A DNA stretch of 6,314 nucleotides from an uncultured Oscillospiraceae bacterium (GCA_900556255.1 USNZ01000076.1:1-6314), one strand, 5' to 3'. Positions 1 through 6,162 are shown, numbered from the stretch's first letter. The notes: generated by a model not told the origin, from the letters alone. Made by a program: numbers and translations.

Positions 1-515
1 TACAGGCGGCGGTCAAAGGCAATGCCGGCGTCCAGGCGCGGCGGCTTGCCCACAAAGCCCTGCCAGATGCTGGGCATACAGGCCACGGCCTTGTGCCCCA
101 GCACGGCGGGGCAGGTGGGAACCTCGCGCCAACCCAGGAAGGGCAGACCCTCCTTTTGGCAGACGATCTCAAACAATTTTTTGGCCTGGTTGCGCTTCAG
201 CTCGTCCTGCGGAAAAAAGAACATGCCAACGCCGTATTCGCGTTCCTTTCCCAGGGTGATGCCCAACGCAGCCGCGACTTTCTGAAAGAATTTGTCACTG
301 ATTTGCACCAGAATACCCACGCCGTCGCCGGTTTTGCCCTCGGCGTCCTTGCCTGCACGGTGCTCCAGATGCTCAACGATCTGCAGCGCGTCGTCCAGGG
401 TTCGGTGGGTTTTGCGGCCCTTGATGTCCACCACAGCACCGATGCCGCAGTTGTCATGCTCAAATTGGGGGCTGTACAGCCCGGCGGGGGACTTGCGCTC
501 GGTAAAGTTCTCCAT
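1..515 (-). CDS. gltB: Glutamate synthase large subunit, N-terminal part (cut by the window edge)
   Basis: The first 171 codons of the large (alpha) chain of glutamate synthase, which with a small subunit turns glutamine plus 2-oxoglutarate into two glutamates in the cytosol. The reading frame runs open off the left edge. Residues 17-28 read QFEHDNCGIGAV, the class II glutamine amidotransferase start; Cys23 would become the N-terminal nucleophile after a 22-residue propeptide is removed. Further family blocks are LEHRAGKDAEGKTGDGVGIL around residues 50-70 and the FFFPQDE and GWREVPT stretches beyond residue 95. The family usually has about 1500 residues, so nearly 90% lies outside, including the FMN/Fe-S synthase part. 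The ATG at 513-515 is preceded by AGGAAGGGAG at a normal distance. The gene has its own promoter and a structured leader and lies downstream of the ClC gene on the same strand. Identity is firm; whether a small subunit gene follows cannot be seen. Confidence 0.95.
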   Translation of the reverse strand, partial: MENFTERKSPAGLYSPQFEHDNCGIGAVVDIKGRKTHRTLDDALQIVEHLEHRAGKDAEGKTGDGVGILVQISDKFFQKVAAALGITLGKEREYGVGMFFFPQDELKRNQAKKLFEIVCQKEGLPFLGWREVPTCPAVLGHKAVACMPSIWQGFVGKPPRLDAGIAFDRRL

Positions 516-541
516 GCCTTGTAATCTCTCCCTTCCTAATG

Positions 542-583
542 CCGAAAACACCGCAGCTACGCACAATACGCTGCGCTTTTCGG
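542..583 (-). promoter_or_regulatory. Second hairpin in the gltB leader, next to the ribosome binding site
   Basis: CCGAAAA (583-577 on the minus strand) pairs with TTTTCGG (548-542), and CGCAGC (575-570) pairs with GCTGCG (557-552), with an internal loop of one against three bases between them. The 12-nt terminal loop contains TTGTGCG (566-560), the same heptamer as in the loop of the upstream hairpin. The base of the stem lies about four bases before the Shine-Dalgarno sequence (537-528). No U-tract follows, so it is not a terminator; it may be a binding site for a regulator or affect ribosome access. The fold is visible; the function is inferred. Confidence 0.5.
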
Positions 584-590
584 GGTGAAC

Positions 591-639
591 AAAAAAGACG
601 CTCCCACAGGGCGCACAAGCCCCTTGTGGGAACGTCTTT
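591..639 (-). terminator. Terminator-like hairpin at the 5' end of the gltB leader (candidate attenuator)
   Basis: Reading on the minus strand, AAAGACG-T-TCCCACA (639-625) pairs with TGTGGGA-G-CGTCTTT (608-594). A U.G wobble joins the two blocks and GGG/CCC extends the stem near the loop. The stem is followed at once by a run of T (596-591). This is the form of a Rho-independent terminator, yet it starts only about 6 nt after the predicted gltB start site and lies before the gene, so it should stop transcription before gltB unless read through. It could also serve as the end of transcripts coming from the ClC gene. The stem-plus-T-tract is seen directly; conditional attenuation is inference. 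Confidence 0.75.
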
Positions 640-651
640 GTTCTTGCCTAC

Positions 652-680
652 ATCATACCATATATGGCGTTGCTTTACAA
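652..680 (-). promoter_or_regulatory. gltB promoter (sigma-A type, extended -10)
   Basis: On the minus strand, TTGTAA (680-675) is the -35 box and TATGAT (657-652) the -10 box, separated by exactly 17 bases. A TG one base before the -10 box makes it an extended -10. DNA upstream (681-720) is AT-rich. The start site should fall near 645, giving a leader of about 130 nt. The spacer carries the small palindrome CCATATATGG (658-667), which could be chance. Confidence 0.75.
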
Positions 681-741
681 TGCTAAAGTAAAAGAAATTT
701 CAGAAATTCAGCAAAATAGTTGCGAATGTACGCCGCAGTTT

Positions 742-987
742 GCAATTATTTGCTCAGCTTGTAGAAAAAGCCCTTTTTCGGGTAGTAATGTAGGGCGCGT
801 GTCTCGACCGCGCCGTACCGCTGGCTGCGCGCAGCGCATTAAAATCGCGCCGAATGGCGCGCTATTTCCCGATACATCGTACTATTCTGTCAAGTCGCAC
901 GGAACGGTCAAGACCGTTCCCTACAAACCCGCCGAAAGTTCGCAATCGTCCCGTTAGGTTTATCGACAGTCTGAGCAATTATTTGCT
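742..987. repeat. 13-bp direct repeat flanking the palindromic repeat pair
   Basis: GCAATTATTTGCT occurs at 742-754 and again at 975-987, with weak similarity continuing for some bases on both sides (CAGT before, TGTA after). The right copy spans the ClC stop codon (979-981). The two copies enclose the inverted repeat element at 789-925. This may be a duplicated tail of the ClC gene or a trace of an insertion; a 13-nt match over 230 bases in AT-rich sequence could also be chance. Confidence 0.4.
789..925. repeat. Inverted pair of palindromic repeat units (REP/BIME-like or MITE-like)
   Basis: One unit of 30 nt lies at 789-818 (plus strand). A second of 29 nt lies at 897-925 in the opposite orientation. 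Read from their outer ends both begin TGTAGGG, and they agree at about 23 positions with one gap. Each is itself a palindrome with a stem of 6+3 pairs: GGCGCG/CGCGCC then GTC/GAC with one bulged T in the first, and GGAACGGTC/GACCGTTCC in the second. The differences within the stems are compensated, so structure is kept while sequence drifts. The 78 nt between contain two more small palindromes (824-835 and 846-861). No ORF or transposase is present. Dispersed intergenic repeats of this build are known in many bacteria; assignment to a named family is not possible here. Confidence 0.6.
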
Positions 988-2286
988 TTCTGTATGCGCA
1001 TCGCTGTGCGCTGTGTCCGACTCTGTCCAGATGCCGTGGATGCGCCGCACGCCGACGATGCGCAGTTTGGAGTGCATAAAATGCTGTTCGCGGTACAGGC
1101 TGAAATAGCTGGACAGCATATAGGAAACAGCACAGGCAAGCGCAAACAGCGGGACGCACCGCCCGCCGAATACCTCGATTGCCAGGCAGATGGAGGCCAG
1201 CGGGCTGTTGGTACAGCCGCAGAAAAGCGCGACCATGCCCAATGCGGCACCCAGCTGCGGCGGCAGACCCAGCAGCGGGGCTGCCACACAGCCAAAGGTC
1301 GCCCCCGTAAAGAAAATGGGGACGATCTCGCCGCCCTTAAAGCCCGCCCCCAACGTGAGGGCGGTGAACAGCATTTTCAAAACAAACGCATAGGGCAGTG
1401 CCTCGCCGTCGATGGCAGCCTCGATAACGGAAGCGCCGGCGCCGTTGTAATCGGTCGTGCCCAGCAGCTTTGTCAAAGCCAGAATCAGCACACCGCCTGC
1501 CATAATGCGCAGATAGGGGTTGGGCAGATATTTTTTGTACAGCTTAGGTGCGATGTGCAGCAGCTCGCAAAAAAAGATGCTCAGCGCAGCCAGCAGCGCC
1601 CCCAGCACGATGACCCGCGCAAGGTTCAGAGGTGTGGCGGCAACCTCGGCCTGCAGGGGAAAGGCTTCGGGGGCAAGACCCATCCGACCGCTGATAAAAA
1701 CACCTACCAGCGACGAAAGCAGGCAGGGCAGCAACGCGGCGTACTGCATGGAGCCGACATCCACGACCTCCAAGGTAAAGATGGTGGCAGCCAGCGGCGT
1801 GCCGAAAACAGCAGAGAACGCGCCCGCCATACCGCACATAGTCATCAAGCGGCAGTCGCGGTGTTCCAGCCGCAGCACCTTGCCGAGATTGCCCGACACC
1901 GAGCCACCCAGCAGCAGGGCAGCGCCCTCACGACCGCTGGAACCGCCGAACAAATGTGTTATGACGGTGGACACAAAAATCAGCGGCGCAGAACGCAGCC
2001 TTACAGGCTTGCGCTCCCGCACCGAGGTAAAGACCTGATTGACCGAGCCGCCGTCCGGGTCGAAATGCTCATACAAAAATACAATGACCAGACCTGACAC
2101 GGGCAGCAAATACAGCAGCCACGGCTGCGCGGCGCGGGTAGCGTTGGCCCAATTTAAGGCCAGGCCAAACGCTGCACCCAGCGGCCCTACAACACAACCC
2201 ACCAGCGCGGCCAGTGCCAGCCATTTGGCACAGACAAGCAGATACCCGACGGCACTGCGAAGATGACGAATGATTTTTTTCTTCAT
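979..2286 (-). CDS. ClC-family anion channel or anion/proton antiporter
   Basis: A 435-residue polytopic membrane protein of the ClC family, which moves chloride or related anions such as fluoride across the cytoplasmic membrane. Family blocks in order: DGGSVNQ at 78-84, in the place of the GSGIP selectivity loop; HLFGGSSGREGAALLLGG at 111-128, the GREGP helix with external gating Glu120; FGTPLAATIFTLEVV at 161-175; GGEIVPIFFTGATFG at 318-332, equivalent to GGIFAP; and TNSPLASICLAIEV at 359-372. Many hydrophobic segments lie between; no C-terminal CBS domains. Odd points: GREGA instead of GREGP, Leu where Gln is common after it, and Val174 where the inner proton glutamate of E. coli ClcA would align (E-E becomes E-V). 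I chose ATG 2284-2286 because GGGAG lies 6 bases before it; a TTT-rich upstream extension to 2346 overlaps the promoter. It is divergent from the GH79 gene. The family is certain; ion and mechanism are not. Confidence 0.93.
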   Translation of the reverse strand: MKKKIIRHLRSAVGYLLVCAKWLALAALVGCVVGPLGAAFGLALNWANATRAAQPWLLYLLPVSGLVIVFLYEHFDPDGGSVNQVFTSVRERKPVRLRSAPLIFVSTVITHLFGGSSGREGAALLLGGSVSGNLGKVLRLEHRDCRLMTMCGMAGAFSAVFGTPLAATIFTLEVVDVGSMQYAALLPCLLSSLVGVFISGRMGLAPEAFPLQAEVAATPLNLARVIVLGALLAALSIFFCELLHIAPKLYKKYLPNPYLRIMAGGVLILALTKLLGTTDYNGAGASVIEAAIDGEALPYAFVLKMLFTALTLGAGFKGGEIVPIFFTGATFGCVAAPLLGLPPQLGAALGMVALFCGCTNSPLASICLAIEVFGGRCVPLFALACAVSYMLSSYFSLYREQHFMHSKLRIVGVRRIHGIWTESDTAHSDAHTESK

Positions 2287-2313
2287 AAAATTCTCCCGAA
2301 AAAAGAAAAATGC

Positions 2314-2330
2314 GAGACTATTATAGTCTC
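2314..2330. promoter_or_regulatory. Palindromic candidate operator over the ClC -10 box
   Basis: GAGACTATAATAGTCTC read on the minus strand is a perfect inverted repeat with 8-base arms around one central base. It contains the whole -10 box (2320-2325), so a bound repressor would block the promoter. The palindrome is seen directly. I do not recognise the regulator; the sequence does not match the PerR, Rex, CopY or CtsR consensus as I know them. Confidence 0.5.
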
Positions 2331-2348
2331 TTTGCGGGAAAAACACAA
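2320..2348 (-). promoter_or_regulatory. Promoter of the ClC gene
   Basis: A perfect TATAAT -10 box (2325-2320 on the minus strand) is preceded after 17 bases by TTGTGT (2348-2343) as a partial -35 box. The start site should be near 2313, leaving a leader of under 30 nt. That is too short for a riboswitch, and no fluoride-riboswitch-like sequence is seen. Confidence 0.65.
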
Positions 2349-2449
2349 CAGCAAATATTGCGGCATTTCTTTTAACACCGTGCCGCCGCGGCAGCGCGCA
2401 GCCTTGCCAACAAATCGTAAAATCACACGCATTGTCCGCAAAAAAATCC

Positions 2450-2479
2450 TTACAGGAGCCGCACGGCGTATGCTACAAT
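2450..2479 (+). promoter_or_regulatory. Promoter of the GH79 gene
   Basis: TACAAT at 2474-2479 with TG one base before it forms an extended -10 box. A poor -35 candidate, TTACAG (2450-2455), lies 18 bases upstream. The predicted start near 2486 gives a leader of about 45 nt. The nearest G-rich ribosome binding site, AAGGAG (2517-2522), is 8 bases before the ATG. Confidence 0.5.
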
Positions 2480-2530
2480 GAAAGCAAGAAAGCAAGGGCG
2501 CGACAGCCCCATAAAAAAGGAGAATGCATT

Positions 2531-4045
2531 ATGGCACAATTCGTGAAACTGAATCCCGAAACGCTGCAGCAGCTGCGCGTGGTAGATGCACGGCTTGTCT
2601 CTTACGATGTCGAGATGGCAGAGGTCACGGGCGGCACATTCTGGAGAGCCTACACCCCCGCCCAGATTGCCGGCGAGGAAGAATTTGAACTGAAAAAGGG
2701 CACCGGCGGCCAGATGATGAACAAAAACGCCCTGATGCAGTATTATGACTCCATCAACCTCTACGACGAAAAGCTGCGTAAACTCGCCAAGGAGATCGGC
2801 CCCGCCTGGGTGCGTGTCTCCGGCACGTGGGCCACCAAGACCTACTACGACTTTGACGGCCACACCGGCGGCACCGCCCCCGAAGGCTACGACGCTGTCC
2901 TGACCCGCGAACAGTGGCTGGGTGTGCTGGATTTCTGCAAAGAGATCGGTGCCAAGCTGTTGATCAGCGTGGCCGACTGTGACGGTCTGCACCATGCCGA
3001 TGCGCCCTGGAACCCCAGCCAGGCCGAGCAGATTTTTGCCCTGAGCAAAGAGTACGGTATGCCCATCGACGCGGCCGAGTTTGTCAACGAGCCGCACATG
3101 CTGGAAATTTCCGGCTGCCCCAAGGGCTACACCTCCGAGCTGTTCGCCAAGAACCACGACGTTTTTGCCCGTTGGCTGCGCGAGAATTATCCCGATTGCC
3201 TGCTGGTCGGCACCAGTGCCTCCGACGGTATGCCCGTCACCGATCCGACCTACAAGTCCGACAAGCCGTCGTTTAACTTCATGCCCACCGTTCCGCTGGA
3301 CAGCCTGATGCAGCCCATGCAGGAAAAGCTGGATGTGTTCAGCTACCACTACTACAACGGCGTTTCGGAGCGCCTGAAGGCCGTGATGCCGGCCAACTAC
3401 TGGAAACCTGACCGTGCCCTCAGCGAGGATTACCTGGCTGTGGCCGGAAATCTGGCACGTCTGCACGCCGAAAAGCGCGATACCTACTGCCCCGGTGCCC
3501 AGATGTGGGTCACCGAGTCCGGCGACGCAGGCGGCGGCGGTACGACCTGGGCCTCGACCTATCAGGATGTTTTCCGCACGCTGAACGAGCTGGGCAGCTT
3601 CCCCACCGTGACAGACGGCATCATCTTCCACAACACGCTGGCGTCCAGCGACTACGGCTACCTGAGCCACACCGTCTTTGACCCGCGCCCCAACTACTTT
3701 GCTGTTCTGCTGTGGAACCGCATTATGGGCACCACCGTCTATGACGCTGCCGAGCCTATCCGCGAGGGTGCTCACGTTTACGCCCATTCCCGCGCCGACG
3801 GCAAGCCCGGCGCTGCCTACCTGGTCATCAACAACAGCAAGACCGACGCCGCCACCGTCAGCCTGCCCAAGGCTGCCGAGGTCTATCAGCTTTCTGCCGA
3901 GACGCTGCGCGCTGACACGATGCTGTGCAACGGCAAACCGCTGGTTCTGGGCGAGGGCAACACCCTGCCCGAAATGGCCCCCGTCACCGCCCCTGCCGGC
4001 GAGCTGACCCTGCCGGCCGCAACCTGCACCTTTATTGTGCTGTAA
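2531..4045 (+). CDS. GH79 family glycoside hydrolase, heparanase-like, predicted cytosolic
   Basis: A 504-residue retaining glycosidase of family GH79 (clan GH-A), whose members are beta-glucuronidases and heparanases. Family resemblance runs along the whole chain: LRKLAKEIGPAWVRVSGT near 80-97 matches the heparanase LRTLARGLSPAYLRFGGT block; EFVNEPH (183-189) carries the acid/base Glu187; SYHYYNG matches the WHHYYLNG strand; MWVTESGDAGGGG carries nucleophile Glu329, as in heparanase GETSSAYGGG; FDPRPNYFAVLLWNRIMGT matches FDPLPDYWLSLLFKKLVGT. The C-terminal beta domain (about 400-504) ends in a TLPEMAP and LPAATCTFIVL pattern like the human enzyme. The start is ATG 2531 with AAGGAG 8 bases before; an upstream in-frame ATG at 2432 would cover the promoter. 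No signal peptide or anchor is seen, so it should act inside the cell on imported oligosaccharides or glucuronides. It is monocistronic, divergent from clc and convergent with nagBA. Substrate and endo/exo mode cannot be read from sequence. Confidence 0.9.
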   Translation: MAQFVKLNPETLQQLRVVDARLVSYDVEMAEVTGGTFWRAYTPAQIAGEEEFELKKGTGGQMMNKNALMQYYDSINLYDEKLRKLAKEIGPAWVRVSGTWATKTYYDFDGHTGGTAPEGYDAVLTREQWLGVLDFCKEIGAKLLISVADCDGLHHADAPWNPSQAEQIFALSKEYGMPIDAAEFVNEPHMLEISGCPKGYTSELFAKNHDVFARWLRENYPDCLLVGTSASDGMPVTDPTYKSDKPSFNFMPTVPLDSLMQPMQEKLDVFSYHYYNGVSERLKAVMPANYWKPDRALSEDYLAVAGNLARLHAEKRDTYCPGAQMWVTESGDAGGGGTTWASTYQDVFRTLNELGSFPTVTDGIIFHNTLASSDYGYLSHTVFDPRPNYFAVLLWNRIMGTTVYDAAEPIREGAHVYAHSRADGKPGAAYLVINNSKTDAATVSLPKAAEVYQLSAETLRADTMLCNGKPLVLGEGNTLPEMAPVTAPAGELTLPAATCTFIVL

Positions 4046-4066
4046 TTTTATAAAGCCGTAAAAGGG

Positions 4067-4116
4067 CCGCCCTCTGCAGCTTTCCGAGATTCGGGGAGAT
4101 GCGGAGGGCGGTTTTT
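4067..4116 (+). terminator. Rho-independent terminator of the GH79 gene
   Basis: CCGCCCTC (4067-4074) pairs with GAGGGCGG (4104-4111). Then a T.G wobble, GCA/TGC and an inner stem around the GAT loop continue the pairing almost without interruption. Five T residues follow at 4112-4116. It begins 21 bases after the stop codon. Confidence 0.9.
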
Positions 4117-4137
4117 GCGCGGGATCATGTACAAAAG

Positions 4138-4181
4138 AACGCCCAAGGGCGGCTGCATTTCTGCAGCCGCCCTTGGGCGTT
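4138..4181 (-). terminator. Perfect 20-bp stem, terminator of nagBA
   Basis: Twenty bases at 4138-4157 are exactly complementary to 4162-4181 around a four-base loop. On the minus strand the stem is followed by CTTTTGT, so it fits the end of the nagB-nagA transcript, 45 bases after the nagA stop. On the plus strand no T-run follows directly. A stem this long and exact is stronger than termination requires. Confidence 0.75.
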
Positions 4182-4183
4182 AA

Positions 4184-4208
4184 GCAGACCGGAGTCTGCC
4201 GATTTTTT
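4184..4208 (+). terminator. Small hairpin with T6, possible back-up terminator
   Basis: GCAGAC (4184-4189) pairs with GTCTGC (4194-4199) around CGGA. Three bases later come six T residues (4203-4208). It could stop plus-strand read-through before nagA. The stem is short and set back from the T-run, so this is a weak call. Confidence 0.35.
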
Positions 4209-4225
4209 GCGATAGGGGAGGGGTA

Positions 4226-5353
4226 TCAGACGATGCGGACACCCTTTTGGATAATGGCCTGAATATTCAGCGCCTCGTCGACCAGAACTACGTTGCCGTA
4301 GCGCCCGGCATCCAGGCTGCCGTAGTCGGCATCAATGCCGATACTGCGGGCGGGGTTCAGGGTGGCGGCGCGAACGGCGCTTTCCAGCGGTACGCCCATA
4401 TCCAGCACGGCGCGGCGCATACAGTCAAACAGGCAGGTGGCGCTGCCGGCAATGGTGCCGGGCTGCTCGGTCAAGGTGGCGCGGGGGCCTTTGACGGTGA
4501 CAGCCTGGCCGCCCAGACTGTACTGGCCGTCAGGCAGACCGCAGGCCATCATGCTGTCGGCAATCAAAATCACATGGTCATCGCCGAAGGTGTTGAAGGT
4601 AAAGCGCACCATGGCGGGATGAATATGCACGTTGTCGGTGATCAGCTCAACCTCGGCACCCTCCTCCAACGCGGCAATGATGGGGCCGGGATTACGGTGG
4701 GTGATGCCGGGCATGGCGTTGTACAGGTGGGTCATGTGGCTGGCACCGGCGGCAAAAGCTGCCTTGGCGGTGTCGTAGTCGGTGCAGGTGTGGGCAATGG
4801 AAATGCGGACTTCATCATGACATTCTTTGATAAAGTCCAGGTTGCCCGGCTCCTCGGGTGCCACGTCCACCAGCTTGATCAGCCCGCCGCTGCGCGCCTG
4901 CAAACGGCGGAACATCGCGGCGTCGGCACCCATAACGTACTTGGGGTTCTGTGCGCCGACCTTTTTGGGGCTGATGTAGGGACCTTCCAGATTGATGCCG
5001 ACCAGATCGGCACCCTTGCCGTTTTTGTGGGCGGCAGCCACGTCCATGATCCCGTTGAGGATCTCCTCGCTGAAGGTCATGGTGGCGGGGCAGATGGCCA
5101 ACACGCCCTTGCTTGCCTCAAAGTCTGCAATGGCCTGCAGACCGGCTTCGTCGGCATCGCAGAAATCGTGACCGACTGCACCGTGGAAGTGGATATCCAC
5201 AAGACCCGGCAGGGCGTAGGCACCGCCGGCGTCCACGACCTCCTCGTTTTCCAGTGCGGGCGCACCGAACACGATGCGGCCGTCACGGATGATCAGGTCT
5301 TTTTCCGCAAAGCGGCAGCCGTCGCTGAACACCTTGGCATTTTTGATAATCAT
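4226..5353 (-). CDS. nagA: N-acetylglucosamine-6-phosphate deacetylase
   Basis: A 375-residue amidohydrolase that removes acetate from GlcNAc-6-phosphate in the cytosol, giving glucosamine-6-phosphate for NagB; also used in cell-wall amino sugar recycling. Visible motifs: LPGLVDIHFHGAVGHDF (48-64) with the metal-binding pair His55/His57; INLEGPYISPKK (120-131) with ligand Glu123; His188 in IAHTCTDYD; THLYNAMPGITHR (208-220) with His209; HIHP at 243-246; and catalytic Asp266 in LIADSMMACG. Length is close to E. coli NagA (382). The HxH pair is absent from the E. coli enzyme (QLNG there) but present in Bacillus, so two metals are possible. I chose ATG 5351-5353: AGGAGG (5364-5369) lies 10 bases before it, whereas the in-frame TTG at 5360-5362 almost touches that site. 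It follows nagB after 20 bases, clearly one operon. Confidence 0.96.
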   Translation of the reverse strand: MIIKNAKVFSDGCRFAEKDLIIRDGRIVFGAPALENEEVVDAGGAYALPGLVDIHFHGAVGHDFCDADEAGLQAIADFEASKGVLAICPATMTFSEEILNGIMDVAAAHKNGKGADLVGINLEGPYISPKKVGAQNPKYVMGADAAMFRRLQARSGGLIKLVDVAPEEPGNLDFIKECHDEVRISIAHTCTDYDTAKAAFAAGASHMTHLYNAMPGITHRNPGPIIAALEEGAEVELITDNVHIHPAMVRFTFNTFGDDHVILIADSMMACGLPDGQYSLGGQAVTVKGPRATLTEQPGTIAGSATCLFDCMRRAVLDMGVPLESAVRAATLNPARSIGIDADYGSLDAGRYGNVVLVDEALNIQAIIQKGVRIV

Positions 5354-5373
5354 AGCAGTCAAACCTCCTGCCT

Positions 5374-6102
5374 TCAGATCAGGCTGAGGGCTTCCTCGTC
5401 ACCGACCAGAATGAAGTCGGGGTGCATCTGCAGGATGCTGGCGGGCACTTCGGGGGTAACGGGGCCGAAGAAAGCCTTTTTGACGATCTCGGCCTTGCCG
5501 GCACCGTTGGCAACCATCAGCACCTTGCGGGCCTGCATGATGGTCTTGATGCCCATGGTGTAGGCCTGCTTGGGGACCAGGTCGGCGTTGCCGTCGAAGA
5601 AGCGCTTGTTGGCCTCAATAGTCTCCTCTTTCAGGTCAACGCAGTGGGTGCCCAGCTCGAAGGCCTCGTTCGGCTCGTTGAAGCCGATGTGGCCGTCGTT
5701 GCCGATGCCCAGCAGCTGCAGGTCAACGCCGCCGACATGCTTAATAACGGCGTCATAGCGGGCACATTCGGCGTCGGCATCCATGTTGGTGCCGTCAGGC
5801 AGGTTGATGGCCTCGGGGCGGATGTTGACCAAATCGAACAGGTTGCGGTGCATAAAGCTCCAGTAGCTTTCGGGGTGCTCCTTGGGCAGGCCGCGGTACT
5901 CGTCCAGGTTGACGCTGGTGACCTCGGAAAAGTCCAGGTCGCCCTTGTTGTACCACTCGACCAGCTGTTTATAGGTACCCACGGGGGTACCGCCGGTGGC
6001 CAGGCCCAGCACGCAGTTGGGTTTCATGATGACCTGAGCCGAGATGATGTTGGCAGCCTTGCGGGACATGTCATAGTAGTCTTTCGCGCGGATGATTTTC
6101 AT
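5374..6102 (-). CDS. nagB: Glucosamine-6-phosphate deaminase
   Basis: A 242-residue cytosolic enzyme converting glucosamine-6-phosphate to fructose-6-phosphate and ammonia, the step that brings amino sugars into glycolysis. Motifs: LGLATGGTPVGTY (32-44), the phosphate-binding loop; VNLDEYRGL (64-72) with Asp67, matching the general base Asp72 of E. coli; and GIGNDGHIGFNEP (132-144) with Asp136, His138 and Glu143, the ring-opening triad. Length matches the short Bacillus-type NagB (about 242) rather than the 266-residue E. coli enzyme; the allosteric C-terminal extension of the latter is missing, so GlcNAc-6-phosphate activation may be absent (inference). AGGAGG (6111-6116) stands 8 bases before the ATG. 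It is the first gene of the nagB-nagA operon with a promoter directly upstream. Confidence 0.97.
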   Translation of the reverse strand: MKIIRAKDYYDMSRKAANIISAQVIMKPNCVLGLATGGTPVGTYKQLVEWYNKGDLDFSEVTSVNLDEYRGLPKEHPESYWSFMHRNLFDLVNIRPEAINLPDGTNMDADAECARYDAVIKHVGGVDLQLLGIGNDGHIGFNEPNEAFELGTHCVDLKEETIEANKRFFDGNADLVPKQAYTMGIKTIMQARKVLMVANGAGKAEIVKKAFFGPVTPEVPASILQMHPDFILVGDEEALSLI

Positions 6103-6125
6103 AGAGATTTCCTCCTAATTATTGG

Positions 6126-6145
6126 GGCGGGCCGGTGGGGCCGCC
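6126..6145 (-). promoter_or_regulatory. GC-rich hairpin in the nagB leader
   Basis: On the minus strand GGCGGCC (6145-6139) pairs with GGCCCGCC (6133-6126) with one bulged C and a five-base loop. It sits between the predicted start site (about 6156) and the Shine-Dalgarno sequence. No T-run follows. It may stabilise the message or affect initiation; this is a weak functional call. Confidence 0.3.
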
Positions 6146-6162
6146 GTTTCTCCTTACCTTGT

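Noticed and set aside
516..645. T-box or glutamine riboswitch in the gltB leader
   Set aside because: The T-box core (GGTGGNACCGCG) is absent, and the glnA-type riboswitch consensus was not found; only unassigned hairpins are present.
764..782. GAAAAAG-CC-CTTTTTC symmetry as a ClC terminator
   Set aside because: The stem is A/T only, or three G/C pairs in the alternative fold, so it is too weak to call; no convincing terminator directly follows the ClC gene.
664..957. Plus-strand open frame of 97 codons between gltB and clc
   Set aside because: It runs through the palindromic repeat units, has no ribosome binding site, and its peptide simply translates the repeats; no domain is recognisable.
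2287..2430. Fluoride (crcB) riboswitch upstream of the ClC gene
   Set aside because: The GGNGATGG core was not found, and the predicted leader is under 30 nt.
2450..3787. Long minus-strand open frame of 445 codons opposite the GH79 gene
   Set aside because: It is the mirror frame of a GC-rich gene with strong codon bias; the product is low-complexity V/G/H-rich, and the plus strand clearly encodes a complete GH79 enzyme.
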